DNA of 64,000 nucleotides from positions 1-64,000 of the forward strand of contig JBAOIR010000021.1 of assembly GCA_037045585.1 (NCBI GenBank), given 5' to 3'. Every line of letters starts with the position of its first letter. Within the stretch, counting starts at the first letter, position 1. The notes below the pieces were generated by a model. That model was not told the origin of the DNA. It was given only the letters and a program-made list of their open reading frames with translations, and ran no database searches. The translations under genes were made by a program, and so were the position numbers. This stretch comes from SSF14 sp037045585. GTDB taxonomy: Bacteria; Actinomycetota; Acidimicrobiia; Acidimicrobiales; Microtrichaceae. Shown piece after piece: positions 44,081-53,358 of this stretch.

Positions 44081-45719
44081 GTGGACCTCGCTGCCCGCCA
44101 CTATCGCGACGCGGTCGTGGTGACGTCTGGCGGCAACGGCGGGCCGGTGCCGACGAGCGTGGCGACGTTGGGCGACCGGATCATTGCGGTCGGCTCCGAC
44201 GCGGACTGTGTCGCAGCGTTGCCGACCGATCACGAGATCGTCGACGTGGGCGGACGGACCCTGTCGCCGGGCCTCGTTGACGCCCATCTCCACCCGTTGA
44301 TCATGGCGGTGTTCGAGCAGCAGCTGCTGTTGGACCAGTGCGGGTGTCTTGCCGACGTGTTCGATCTCGTGGCGGAACGAGCGCTGCAGGGCGACGACGG
44401 CACGGCGATCATGGGGTTCCAGCTCGACGACGCGGTCCTCGCGGAGCGGCGTCTCCCGACCGCGATCGAGCTCGACGCGTGTGGGCGCGGGCGGCCCGTG
44501 ATCCTCGTGCGTCGCGACGGGCACCATGCGGTCGCGTCCACCAGCGCGCTGGTTGCAGCAGGGTTCGATCGCCCCGGGAACGAGCCGGCCGGTGGCGTGG
44601 TGGAACGCGACGCATCGGGCCGCCCGACCGGGCTCGTGCGGGAGAACGCCGTGGCACCGCTCCTCGCGTTGATGCCCGACCTCGACCTCGACGGGTTGGC
44701 ACTCGGCGTGGACGCGTGGGCGGATCGGCTGGTGCGCCAGGGCGTCACCGGGATCTCGGCGATCTGTCAGACCACCGCCGAGGGACCTTCGGGAGTTGCC
44801 GGCGAGCTCGAGGTGTACGGCTGGGAGATGTTCGTCGACCGGGTGCCGTTCGACGTGCAGACGATCCTGGTCGCGCCCGATCTCGCTGCCGTCGACGCGG
44901 CCCGATCGACCTCGCTTCACGCTCCGGCCCGCCGCCGGCGGGTGGATGCCGTGAAGCTGTTCATCGACGGAACGCTCGGCGGCCACACCGCCTGCATGCA
45001 TCAGCCCTTCTCCGATCGGCCGGAGACCGCTGGTATGCGAACGATGGATTCCGACGAAGCCGAGCGGCGCACCCGGGAAGCACATGCCCGCGGCCTGGCC
45101 GTGTGCGTCCACGCCATCGGCGACCCGCGCGAACCGCGAAGCGGCGGAGATGTTCCGGCGGGTGCTCGCCGACGATCCGGGACCGCACCGGCATCGCGTC
45201 GAGCACGCTTCCGTGCTCGACGACCCGACGGTCGAGCTGCTGGCCGAACTCGGCGTGTCCGCCGTTGTGCAGCCGATCAGCTTGCGCAGCGAGCGTCACT
45301 GGTTACGGCGCCGTGTGGGCGATGAACGGATGATGCGCACGTATCCCTTCCGGTCGTTGCTCGACGCCGGGGTGAACGTCGCCGGGTCGTCGGACGCCCC
45401 GATCGAACGCACCGATCCGTTCGCGGCCATGGCGGCCGCGACCGAGCGGGTGGCCGGTCACGAGCCGCAGGCGATCAGCGCGACCGAGGCGCTCGGTTTG
45501 TACACGACCGGTGCGGCTCGGGCGCGGGGGTGCGAGACGGACCAGGGTGCGATTCGCGTCGGCGGCCTGGCCGATCTGGTCGTGTTGTCCGCCGACCCGA
45601 GGACGTCGTCGCCCGACCAGCTCGAACGCATCGACGTCCTGTCGACCGTCATCGGCGGGGCCGAGTGCTATCGCGATCCCCGCCTGTCCTCCCGTCCCTC
45701 CCGTGAAGGAGCACCATGA
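44081..45719 (+). CDS. YtcJ-like amidohydrolase (one frameshift)
   Basis: The amidohydrolase-superfamily metal motif is LVDAHLHPL. KLFIDGTLGG carries the metal-ligating region, VCVHAIGD the next His, HRVEHASVLDD another, and AGSSDAPIERTDPF the final Asp. A frame change at about 45125 (GDPREPRSG against GDAANREAAE) must be corrected, giving about 546 residues. Members hydrolyse amides or esters, for example N-formyl or N-acyl groups. The start is a GTG 3 bases after the previous stop. Confidence 0.85.
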
Positions 45720-46807
45720 TTCCTCCCGCCCAGGACTATGCGTCCTCCCGAGCGTCGTTCCTCGACCTGGTACGCGTCGCCGGCTCGGTCGTCGAGTCGC
45801 ACCTCCATCCCGAACAAGGTCCGGCGGGAGAGGAGTTGGCGTGCGATGTCGCCCGCTTCGGCGCGCCGCCGGGCGACGCTGCGACGGTGGTCCTCATCTC
45901 CTCGGGGCTCCACGGGGTCGAGGGGCACGCGGGGTGGGGCCTGCAGCGACTGCTCGTGGAGTCCGGGCGTCTCGCCACGTTGGCGCCGTCGGTCGCGGTG
46001 GTGCTCGTCCACGCGGTCAACCCGTTCGGCTTCGCGTGGTCACGACGTGTCGACCACGACAACATCGACGTGAATCGGAACTTCGTCGACGTCGATCACC
46101 TCCCGGCCAATCCCCGGTACGCCGAGGTGGACTCGGCGCTCAATCCGACCGCCGACCAGTTCGATCCCGACGATCTCTCGTTCCTGGCGGAGTTGCAGGA
46201 ACTGGTGGATCTCGCCGGGATGCTCGAGGCGTTCCGGGTCATCAGCGGCGGCCAGTACAGCCATCCGCAGGGGGTGCAGTTCGGTGGGCAGCACGAGAGC
46301 TGGTCGCGACGCACGCTCGAACGGATCTGGGCCGACCATCTTCCCGGCGCCGTGCGGGCGGTCGCCCTCGACATCCACACCGGCCTCGGGCCAACCGGTC
46401 GGCTCACCGTGTTCCAGACGGCGAACGAGGACGAGCCGGCCGCAGAACTCGGTCGCAGTTGGTTCCCGGACTACCTCTATCGGGCCGACCGCGACGAGGA
46501 GCAAGCGACCGATACCGGCCTCATGGGACCCGGCTTCGACTCGTGGGTCGCGGCGAGCGAGGACCTGGTCGCCGACACCGCCGCCTTCGTGATCGAGTTC
46601 GGCACCCACGACCCGATCCAGGGCGTGACGGTCTTCCGCGCGGACAACTGGCTCCACCACCACGGCGACCCCCGGTCGGATCTCGGCGTGGAGATCCGGC
46701 GGCGGATGCGCGACTTCTTCTTCGTCGAGGACGAGGAGTGGCGGCGGGTCGTCGCCGAGCAGGGCATGGCGGCGATCACCGCCGCGCTCGACGGGGTCGG
46801 CGCGTGA
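45716..46807 (+). CDS. DUF2817/M14-like carboxypeptidase family protein
   Basis: A 363-residue protein. LISSGLHGVEGHAG supplies His and Glu zinc ligands, DNIDVNRNFVD the Arg block, VALDIHTGLGP the third ligand His and FVIEFGTHDP the catalytic Glu region, as in DUF2817, an M14-related zinc carboxypeptidase family. No signal peptide is seen, so it is cytoplasmic. It overlaps both neighbours by 4 bases. Confidence 0.8.
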   Translation: MIPPAQDYASSRASFLDLVRVAGSVVESHLHPEQGPAGEELACDVARFGAPPGDAATVVLISSGLHGVEGHAGWGLQRLLVESGRLATLAPSVAVVLVHAVNPFGFAWSRRVDHDNIDVNRNFVDVDHLPANPRYAEVDSALNPTADQFDPDDLSFLAELQELVDLAGMLEAFRVISGGQYSHPQGVQFGGQHESWSRRTLERIWADHLPGAVRAVALDIHTGLGPTGRLTVFQTANEDEPAAELGRSWFPDYLYRADRDEEQATDTGLMGPGFDSWVAASEDLVADTAAFVIEFGTHDPIQGVTVFRADNWLHHHGDPRSDLGVEIRRRMRDFFFVEDEEWRRVVAEQGMAAITAALDGVGA

Positions 46808-47949
46808 CCTCGCCCGAGGTCCACGGGGTGTGCGACGAGCGGTTCGCCGCGGTCCGCCAGGTGTTCGAGGGGAACTTCGCCAACGGACTCGAGGCCGGAG
46901 CGAGCGTGGCCGTCACGGTCGACGGCGAGTTCGTCGTCGACCTGTGGGGTGGCGTCGCCGATGTCGACACCGGGCGACCCTGGGAGCGCGACACGATCGT
47001 GAACGTCTGGTCGTCGACCAAGACGATGGTCGCGCTCGTCGCGCTGGAACTCGCCGATCGGGGTGTGCTCGACCTGCACGCGCCGGTGGCGACCTACTGG
47101 CCGGAGTTCGCGGCCGCCGGGAAGGAGGGCATCGAAGTCCGCCACGTGCTCGGACACACGGCGGGCCTGTCGGGGTGGCGGGATCCGATGACGGTCGACG
47201 GGCTCTACGACCTTCCCACTGCCAACTCGCTCCTCGCAGCGCAGGCGCCCCTCTGGGAGCCGGGCACGGCGTCGGGGTACCACGCCATCACCGAGGGCCA
47301 CCTGATGGGCGAGATCGTTCGCCGCGTCACCGGTGTGTCGTTCGGCGAGTACTTCCGCACGACGTTCGCCGAGCCCCTCGGCGCCGACTTCCAGATCGGG
47401 GTCGGCGCCACCGACGACGCGAGGGTCGCCACGATCGTTCCGCCCTCGTTCCCGTTGGGCGGGGGAGTCGACCTCGAGGTGGGATCGATCCCGCACATGA
47501 CCCTGTGCAACCCGGTCGTGCACGCCACGATCTCCGCGACCGAGGCGTTCCGGAGGGCCGAACTGCCGGCTGCCAACGGTCACGGCAACGCCCGGTCGAT
47601 GGCGAGGGTCCAGAGCATCGTGTCGAACGGCGGGGTGCTCGACGGCCACCGGTTCCTGTCGGAGGCCGGGATCGAGGCGCTGTTCGAGGAGCAGGCCTGT
47701 GGTGTCGACCTCGTTCAGGCGGTGCCGCTCCGCCTCGGTGTCGGCTACGGCATCAACGGGCCCGAGCTGCCGGTCAGCCCCAACCCGCGCGCCTGCTACT
47801 GGGGCGGCTGGGGCGGCTCGATCGTGTTGAACGACCTCGATGCGAACGTCACGTTCGCGTACGCGATGAACCGGATGGGCGAGGGGAGCACGGTCGACTT
47901 CCGCGGCGTGGGCCTCGCGTTGGCGATGCACACGGTGCTGATGGCGTGA
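46804..47949 (+). CDS. class C beta-lactamase-family serine hydrolase
   Basis: A 381-residue protein with the SxxK nucleophile in NVWSSTKTMVAL and the Tyr motif in ASGYHAITEGHLMG. YWGGWGGSIVLND stands in place of the usual KTG/HTG triad. The group includes esterases and D-aminopeptidases. It lacks a signal peptide and so is probably cytoplasmic. It ends the cluster that begins with the enolase-superfamily enzyme, suggesting breakdown of a peptide-, amide- or ester-linked compound. Confidence 0.85.
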   Translation: MTSPEVHGVCDERFAAVRQVFEGNFANGLEAGASVAVTVDGEFVVDLWGGVADVDTGRPWERDTIVNVWSSTKTMVALVALELADRGVLDLHAPVATYWPEFAAAGKEGIEVRHVLGHTAGLSGWRDPMTVDGLYDLPTANSLLAAQAPLWEPGTASGYHAITEGHLMGEIVRRVTGVSFGEYFRTTFAEPLGADFQIGVGATDDARVATIVPPSFPLGGGVDLEVGSIPHMTLCNPVVHATISATEAFRRAELPAANGHGNARSMARVQSIVSNGGVLDGHRFLSEAGIEALFEEQACGVDLVQAVPLRLGVGYGINGPELPVSPNPRACYWGGWGGSIVLNDLDANVTFAYAMNRMGEGSTVDFRGVGLALAMHTVLMA

Positions 47950-47970
47950 TCGGTTCCGCTGTCGGCAGGG

Positions 47971-49698
47971 TTACTCGACCAGCCGGACGGGATCACCGAG
48001 GAGCGATGCCGACCAGGTGGTCGTGTCGGCGGGAGCGCCGGTGAAGTCGAGCTTCACCTTGAGCCAGCAACCCGTGGCGACCGACGTGTTGCACGTGTAG
48101 TCGGTCGGGACGACCAGCGTGAGCGTGATGATCCGGGCGTCGTACTGGGCGCTGGTGAGGCCCGAGACCGAGCAGCCCGACGACGAGATTGCGGTCGGCG
48201 GCGAGGCGTCCTTCACGAAGGCACACGAGGGGAACGTCGAGTAGTTGCTGTCGGTCGGTGGCTGCACCGTCATCGTCGCCGAACCGGCGGTGTCGGCGAT
48301 GTCGAAGAACTGGAGCGAGAGCGTCGCGCCGGCGTACTGCGGTTGGATCTTCGCCAGGTAGAACGTCGCCGACGACGTGTTCTGGTTGACGAAGATGGGC
48401 AGCCGGCCACCGGCGAACACCGACACGCCGGTGCCGTTGACACTCGCCCCGAACCCCGAGCGCAGCGCGAACCGGTTGTGTCCGCCGGTGACGATGCCCG
48501 GGTCGCGTTGCTCGAGACTGCCGGCACCGAGCGATGGGCTCAGCGAGGCGGTCGTGGAGAACTGCGGACTCGACTGGTCGGCCGTCGTGGTGATCTGGGT
48601 GACGTAGTCGCCGACGACCGGCGACGAGATCGTGCAGATGTCGACCCAACGTCGGAAGATCTTCCAGAAGGGCAGGTTCTCGAGCCCCTGGTTCGAGTTC
48701 CACCCCGGTCGGGTCTGGTCGAGTTTCGAGAAGTACCCGGAGGTGTAAGGCGAGAAGCTGATGGCGCAGATCGCGGGGTTGTCCGTCATGTCGGTCGGGG
48801 TGGTGTCGGGGGCGCGGACGATGAAGGTGGTCGTGACGTTGCTGAGGCTGTTGATGCGCTGGTCGCCGGGGCAGTACGCCTTGTTGGAGTAGTCGTAGCG
48901 CTGCGCGGCCTTGGCGTCGGCGACCGATCCACCGGAGTACTGGGCGATGAGGGTGGTCTCCTCGCCTCCCGAGTAGGAGTTCGTACCGCAGTTGTCGTCG
49001 GTGTAGATGAACGCCGGGTCGAACGCCTGCATCTTGAGCGGTCCGCTTCCGAGGGCCGAGACCCGGGTGACGTAGATGTACCCGTCATCGCTGATCTCGT
49101 TGTTCACCGACCCGGTGCACCCGGAGCTGAACCCGCTGCCGGAGGTCCCGCAGACGCCTGAGGTGAACTCGTCGCCGTTGTTCTTGGTCGAACCCGATCC
49201 GGACTGGTTGAGCCAGATCTGCGGTGGTGCGGCGGCCGACTCGGGGTCGTTCGCCAAGGAGGCGATGGGGCTGCCCATGGGAATCGCCTGGAGGTACTCG
49301 GCGGTGGCCGAGCGGGTCATGTTGTAGTTCGTCTTGAGGAGCTTGGCGGCGAGGTAGCCGGTCGCCGGGGCGGTGAGGGAAACCTTCAGTCGGCGAGCAC
49401 CGACCTGGGTGATGGTGACGGTGTTGCCGCCGCCGTTCGCCCAGCCGTTCTTGGTCATGGCGTCGTTCGCGACCTGGGTCGCCTTGGTGAGGTCGGGGAG
49501 CCAGACGACCCCGGCCAGCGCGGCAGCGTCGGTGGCGCGTTGCATCTTGACGCCCTGCCAGTAGTTGCCTCCGAAGTCGATGGCCATGCCGGCGACGATG
49601 AGCAGTGGCACCAGCACCAGGGCGCAGGTCATGAGCACGTAGCCGTGCTCCGACGAGCGACCGACGCGGGGCGTGGGGGTGGCGGTTGCGTTCGTCAT
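47971..49698 (-). CDS. TadG-like pilus assembly/secreted protein
   Basis: A 575-residue protein. A short cytoplasmic N-terminus leads to one helix, GYVLMTCALVLVPLLIVAG. The TadG-type block AIDFGGNYWQGVKMQRATDA follows, then a long Cys-containing, Ser/Thr/Gly-rich external part. It overlaps the TadE-like gene by 4 bases. TadG proteins help Flp pili form or anchor in the envelope. Other tad genes (cpaF, tadB/C, flp) are not in this window. Confidence 0.8.
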   Translation of the reverse strand: MTNATATPTPRVGRSSEHGYVLMTCALVLVPLLIVAGMAIDFGGNYWQGVKMQRATDAAALAGVVWLPDLTKATQVANDAMTKNGWANGGGNTVTITQVGARRLKVSLTAPATGYLAAKLLKTNYNMTRSATAEYLQAIPMGSPIASLANDPESAAAPPQIWLNQSGSGSTKNNGDEFTSGVCGTSGSGFSSGCTGSVNNEISDDGYIYVTRVSALGSGPLKMQAFDPAFIYTDDNCGTNSYSGGEETTLIAQYSGGSVADAKAAQRYDYSNKAYCPGDQRINSLSNVTTTFIVRAPDTTPTDMTDNPAICAISFSPYTSGYFSKLDQTRPGWNSNQGLENLPFWKIFRRWVDICTISSPVVGDYVTQITTTADQSSPQFSTTASLSPSLGAGSLEQRDPGIVTGGHNRFALRSGFGASVNGTGVSVFAGGRLPIFVNQNTSSATFYLAKIQPQYAGATLSLQFFDIADTAGSATMTVQPPTDSNYSTFPSCAFVKDASPPTAISSSGCSVSGLTSAQYDARIITLTLVVPTDYTCNTSVATGCWLKVKLDFTGAPADTTTWSASLLGDPVRLVE

Positions 49699-50318
49699 CC
49701 CAGTCCGGACGGGTCGAGACGCATGGTGAAGCGGTCGTTGAAGGTCTTGGTCGTGCCGACGAGCCGCGTGAAGGTGGGCACGGTCAGGGAGATGGCGACA
49801 CCGAGGTAGTCGGGCCCGTTGGTCGCACCCTGGTCCACCACGCGGGTGGTCGGGCACCACTTGGTGTCCTTGCCGGCGCCGGCGCAGCTGCCGCCGTAGC
49901 TGGTCTGTGCGGACACGGGGTTCGCCAGGATCGCCGAGAGGTCGGCGGCGCTGTAGGTGTTGCAGAAGTTGGCGGCGTTGCCGTGGGCTGCGATGGCGGC
50001 CGCGCTGGTGCAGGCTGCGGGAACGGCGTTGGTCGACCCCGTCACCTTGTAGATGACGACGTAGTTCACGGTGGCGTTCTTCACGCTGCCGAGTGCTGCG
50101 CTGAGCGAGCTGAGGATCTGGAAGTCTGCGGTGGGTGCCTTGCCGGCGGTGCTGCCGGTTCGCGCCGCGGTCCGGGTCGCGTTGGCGATCGCGATGTCGC
50201 TGCGGAACATCATGCCGACCTCGAAGATCCCGAGCATCAGCGTCAGGAGCAGTGGGACCACGAGGGCCATCTCGACGAAGTTCGTCCCGCGTTCGCTCCG
50301 TCGGCGTCGCCGCATCAT
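49695..50318 (-). CDS. TadE-like minor pilin
   Basis: A 207-residue protein with a type IV-like N-terminus: RSERGTNFVEMALVVPLLLT, that is, cleavage after Gly followed by the Glu-containing helix. The external part has paired Cys and ends CPTTRVVDQGATNGPDYLGV. The same end occurs in the next gene, so the two are paralogues. Confidence 0.85.
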   Translation of the reverse strand: MMRRRRRSERGTNFVEMALVVPLLLTLMLGIFEVGMMFRSDIAIANATRTAARTGSTAGKAPTADFQILSSLSAALGSVKNATVNYVVIYKVTGSTNAVPAACTSAAAIAAHGNAANFCNTYSAADLSAILANPVSAQTSYGGSCAGAGKDTKWCPTTRVVDQGATNGPDYLGVAISLTVPTFTRLVGTTKTFNDRFTMRLDPSGLG

Positions 50319-50956
50319 CGCGTCTGCGCTTCCATGCGGTACACGGTCTGTTCGGACAGGTTGTAGGACTTGCCGAAGATCTTCGTCACCGCCTGATACC
50401 GGGTCGCGATGTACACGCCGATGTAGTCGGGTGGTCCCGACGCCGCGACGACGCGAGTGGTCGGGCACCAGAATCGGTCGGGGGAGGCGCTGCCGAGCGA
50501 GCAGTTGCCGAAGTCGCCGACGGGACGGGCGAGGTCGGTGGCCGTGTACCGGTTGCAGACCCCGGCCACCGATGCCGTCAGGCACGCCTGGAGCGCGACG
50601 TCGTTGATCGATGCAGCTGGACCGGAGGCCTTGAAGATCACGATTGCGGTGATCTCGCTCGTCTTGATCGCGGTCGACGACTTCTTGATGGCCTGCAGCG
50701 TGACGTAGTCGGCCTGAGCAGCGTTGCCGGCGGCGCTCGCGGCGCGGGTGCCGTTTCGGTCGGCGGTCGACATCGTGAGGTACTGCCGGAAGACGAGGCC
50801 GAACTCGAGGATCGAGAAGATCAGGAGGAAGAACAGGGGAGCGACGAGGGCCCCTTCGACCAGGGTGGCGCCCCGTTCACCAACGCGCCGGTGGGGACGG
50901 GCACGCCGTCGATGTGCGCGCTGCCCACGTCGGGGGTTCGAGGCGCAGATCGGCAT
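50315..50956 (-). CDS. second TadE-like minor pilin
   Basis: A 213-residue protein with RVGERGATLVEGALVAPLFF at the prepilin cleavage site and helix. The Cys pattern and end block CPTTRVVAASGPPDYIGVYI resemble the neighbouring TadE. The first gene of the trio, it has a long basic N-terminus from the ATG at 50956. A shorter start inside it is possible. Confidence 0.85.
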   Translation of the reverse strand: MPICASNPRRGQRAHRRRARPHRRVGERGATLVEGALVAPLFFLLIFSILEFGLVFRQYLTMSTADRNGTRAASAAGNAAQADYVTLQAIKKSSTAIKTSEITAIVIFKASGPAASINDVALQACLTASVAGVCNRYTATDLARPVGDFGNCSLGSASPDRFWCPTTRVVAASGPPDYIGVYIATRYQAVTKIFGKSYNLSEQTVYRMEAQTR

Positions 50957-51142
50957 GGTTGCCTATCGGCAGAAAGGTCAAAGTACCTAACCAATTAGGG
51001 GCGAAAATACCCATCGCGGCGGCGCTTCGGGCTGGTCCGTGCTGCAGACGGAGCAGCCATCCGACGCCCTGACGGGTCTCCGTGATGCGGAAACGCCAAC
51101 CCGGCGCCGAACTCTCACGACGACCTCGAGCGGTCCTCGCAG

Positions 51143-51216
51143 TCGGGTTGGGGAGATTTGAACTCCCGACCTCTGCGTCCCGAACGCAGCGCTCTACCAA
51201 GCTGAGCCACAACCCG
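51143..51216 (-). tRNA. tRNA-Pro (anticodon CGG)
   Basis: A 74-base cloverleaf on the minus strand: acceptor CGGGTTG with CAACCCG and discriminator A, D-arm GCTCAGCTTGGTAGAGC, anticodon loop TTCGGGA with CGG, T-arm GGGAGTTCAAATCTCCC. No CCA is encoded. Confidence 0.95.
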
Positions 51217-51297
51217 TGGAGAGGCGATGTTACCGCCTCGGTGCCCCTCGGCCGCAATGCGATTCGCACGGCGGCCCCGGTAGGGCGGTCCGGGGTC

Positions 51298-51702
51298 TCA
51301 GGTCTCGACGAGTTCGGGCCCCTCGGCGAAGAAGTCGCCGGCGATGACGGCGGTCGTGGCGGCGGTGATGCGGCGGGCGTCGAGCGGCTTGACGAGCCAA
51401 CCGTCAGCCCCCGAGCGCCGTGCCATGAAGACGTCGGCGTCGCGGTCGAGCAACAGGAGCACCGACTGCGGATCGAGGCGACCGGCACCCTCCTCGAGGC
51501 GGAGATCGAGGCAGGCGGCGATGCCGCCCATCGAACCGATCTGCAGGTCGAGGATCACGAGGTCGGGATCGAGCTCGATCGCCGCGGCCCGTACCTCACG
51601 GCCGGCCCGGATCCGGTGCACCTGGGTGTCCGCCGACCCGAGGGCGGCGTCGATCTCGATGAACACCTCGTCGGAGTCGGTGGCAAGCAGCACGTTTCGC
51701 AC
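51298..51702 (-). CDS. stand-alone receiver-domain protein
   Basis: A 134-residue protein from the GTG at 51702. The receiver fold has the likely phospho-acceptor Asp in PDLVILDLQIGSMGG, the Thr/Ser-position strand SVLLLLDRDADVF and Lys in GWLVKPLDARRI. The N-terminal acidic pair is weak (ATDSDEV), so phosphorylation chemistry may be altered. There is no output domain. It is divergent from the STAS gene. Confidence 0.75.
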   Translation of the reverse strand: MRNVLLATDSDEVFIEIDAALGSADTQVHRIRAGREVRAAAIELDPDLVILDLQIGSMGGIAACLDLRLEEGAGRLDPQSVLLLLDRDADVFMARRSGADGWLVKPLDARRITAATTAVIAGDFFAEGPELVET

Positions 51703-51885
51703 GTCCGAAGGGTACTTCGGTCGTGCCCCCCGCCCCAACCGACCGTGCTGCCCGGTTCGGGGGAGCTGATGTTGATTGTCGGGGGTGCGTCGGTACCATG
51801 TGGCTCGCCCCGGACATAACGTGGGTATGAGCCGGGCAGTCCGGCTGGAAGCGCCGGATCCCGAGAGGGCCGGAAGGAGCAAACG

Positions 51886-52230
51886 GTGGTCGACGTCGAG
51901 GTGGTTCGAGAGGAAGCGGCAACGATCTGCCGGCCCGTCGGCGAGCTCGATGCCTTCAGCGTCGCCGACTTCCGCGAGCACCTCGGCGGTCTCGCCGGTG
52001 ATGCCGCAGTCATCATCGATCTGTCCGGTGTCCCGTTCATGGATTCGGCGGGGCTCGGTGCGCTCATCGGGGGCATCCGCAAGATCCGCGAGGCCGAGGG
52101 TGAGGTCGTCGTCGTGTGCGATCGGCCCGCAGTCCTGCGACTGCTCCACACCACCCGGTTCGATCGGATGGTCACGGTCGTGGCCCTCGTCGACGACGCC
52201 CACGCAGAGCTCGCCACCCCGAGTTCCTGA
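51886..52230 (+). CDS. STAS-domain anti-sigma-factor antagonist
   Basis: A 114-residue SpoIIAA-like STAS protein with the conserved region VIIDLSGVPFMDSAGLGALI, where the Ser of MDSAG is the usual phosphorylation site. It would release a sigma factor when dephosphorylated by binding an anti-sigma kinase. No such kinase is adjacent. The start is the GTG at 51886, 7 bases after GGAAGGAG-like purines. Confidence 0.85.
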   Translation: MVDVEVVREEAATICRPVGELDAFSVADFREHLGGLAGDAAVIIDLSGVPFMDSAGLGALIGGIRKIREAEGEVVVVCDRPAVLRLLHTTRFDRMVTVVALVDDAHAELATPSS

Positions 52231-52260
52231 ACCCGATCGGCCCGGAGTCGGGTGCGACGG

Positions 52261-53358
52261 TCAGGCGCGACCGAAGAGGTAGTCGCCCAGCGCGGTGAGG
52301 CTCGTGAGGTCGTGCACCTCGAAGGGCAACAGCGGTACTTCCACCAGCGGAGCGGGGGCAACGCGTTCGGCCAGCGGGGCCAGGTGCTCGCGTTCGGCGC
52401 GGGCGATGTCGTCGAGCTCGGCGAGGTTGCGCAGGTGGTCGGCGAGCGGGCCGTCGGCGTCGGCCGACCTGGCTGCCACGGCGAGTTCGTCGGCGAGGCC
52501 GCTGCCGAAGAACGGGTAGATGCGGTTGACGACGACGGCTCGCACCGAGAGCCGCATGTCGGCGAGACGGTCGGCGAAGTACGCAGCCTCCTCGACCGTG
52601 TCGCGCCGAGGTGATGCGACCAGCACGAAGGCGGTTCGATCGTCGGCCAGGAGGGTCTCGACCATCTGGGCTCGTTGTTTGAACCCCTCCTCCATGCCGT
52701 CGAAGGCGGCGAAGAAGGCGATCGCATCAGCGATGACCTCGCCACCGACGATCTTGCCCACGCTCCGAAGGACGGGTTGCGCGGCCATGTTGACGGCCTT
52801 GACGATGCCGCGGGTCGGAGCGGTCACCATTCGGTAGAGCGGGTGGCCGAGGAACTTGGCCAGCCGACCGGGTGCTTCGAGGAAGTCGAGCGCGTTCCGG
52901 GTCGGCGGGGTGTCGACCACGATGAGATCGAACTCGCCGTCGCTCGACAATTCGTAGAGCTTCTCGGTCGCCATGTACTCCTGGGTTCCCGAGAGTGCGC
53001 CGGAGATGTTGCGGTAGAAGCGGTTGGAGAGGATCTTCTCGGCCTGGTCGGCGGAGCCGGCATAGCGGGCGACGAGCCCGTTGAACGTCGATTCGGTGTC
53101 GAGCATGAGCGCCGACAACTCACCCGGCCACGGGCCGTCGATCAGCGACGGTGTGTTCGTGAGCTCTCCGAGGCCCAGCGCGTCGGCAAGGCGCTTGGCC
53201 GGATCGATCGTGACGACGACGGCGCGCCGTCCGAGGCGGGCGGCCTCGAGGGCGACCACTGCTGCAGTCGTGGTCTTGCCGACCCCTCCGGAGCCGCAGC
53301 ACAAGAGAATCGAGGCCTCGGCCGCGAGGCGTTCCATCGGCGCGGTGGTCTCGGTCAT
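52261..53358 (-). CDS. ArsA-type anion-transporting ATPase (second of a pair)
   Basis: A 365-residue protein with deviant Walker A ILLCCGSGGVGKTTTAA, switch block TIDPAKRLADALGL and FDLIVVDTPPTRNALDFLEA. It overlaps the upstream ArsA-like gene by 4 bases. The pair resembles Rv3679/Rv3680 of M. tuberculosis, which lie next to whiB4, and a whiB gene is also nearby here. They probably form a heterodimer. The cargo is uncertain. Confidence 0.85.
   Translation of the reverse strand: MTETTAPMERLAAEASILLCCGSGGVGKTTTAAVVALEAARLGRRAVVVTIDPAKRLADALGLGELTNTPSLIDGPWPGELSALMLDTESTFNGLVARYAGSADQAEKILSNRFYRNISGALSGTQEYMATEKLYELSSDGEFDLIVVDTPPTRNALDFLEAPGRLAKFLGHPLYRMVTAPTRGIVKAVNMAAQPVLRSVGKIVGGEVIADAIAFFAAFDGMEEGFKQRAQMVETLLADDRTAFVLVASPRRDTVEEAAYFADRLADMRLSVRAVVVNRIYPFFGSGLADELAVAARSADADGPLADHLRNLAELDDIARAEREHLAPLAERVAPAPLVEVPLLPFEVHDLTSLTALGDYLFGRA

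Noticed and set aside
42908..45112. A 734-codon open frame on the minus strand
   Set aside because: It is antisense to the enolase-superfamily and amidohydrolase genes, has the Arg/Glu/His-rich composition of a GC-rich shadow frame and shows no domain.
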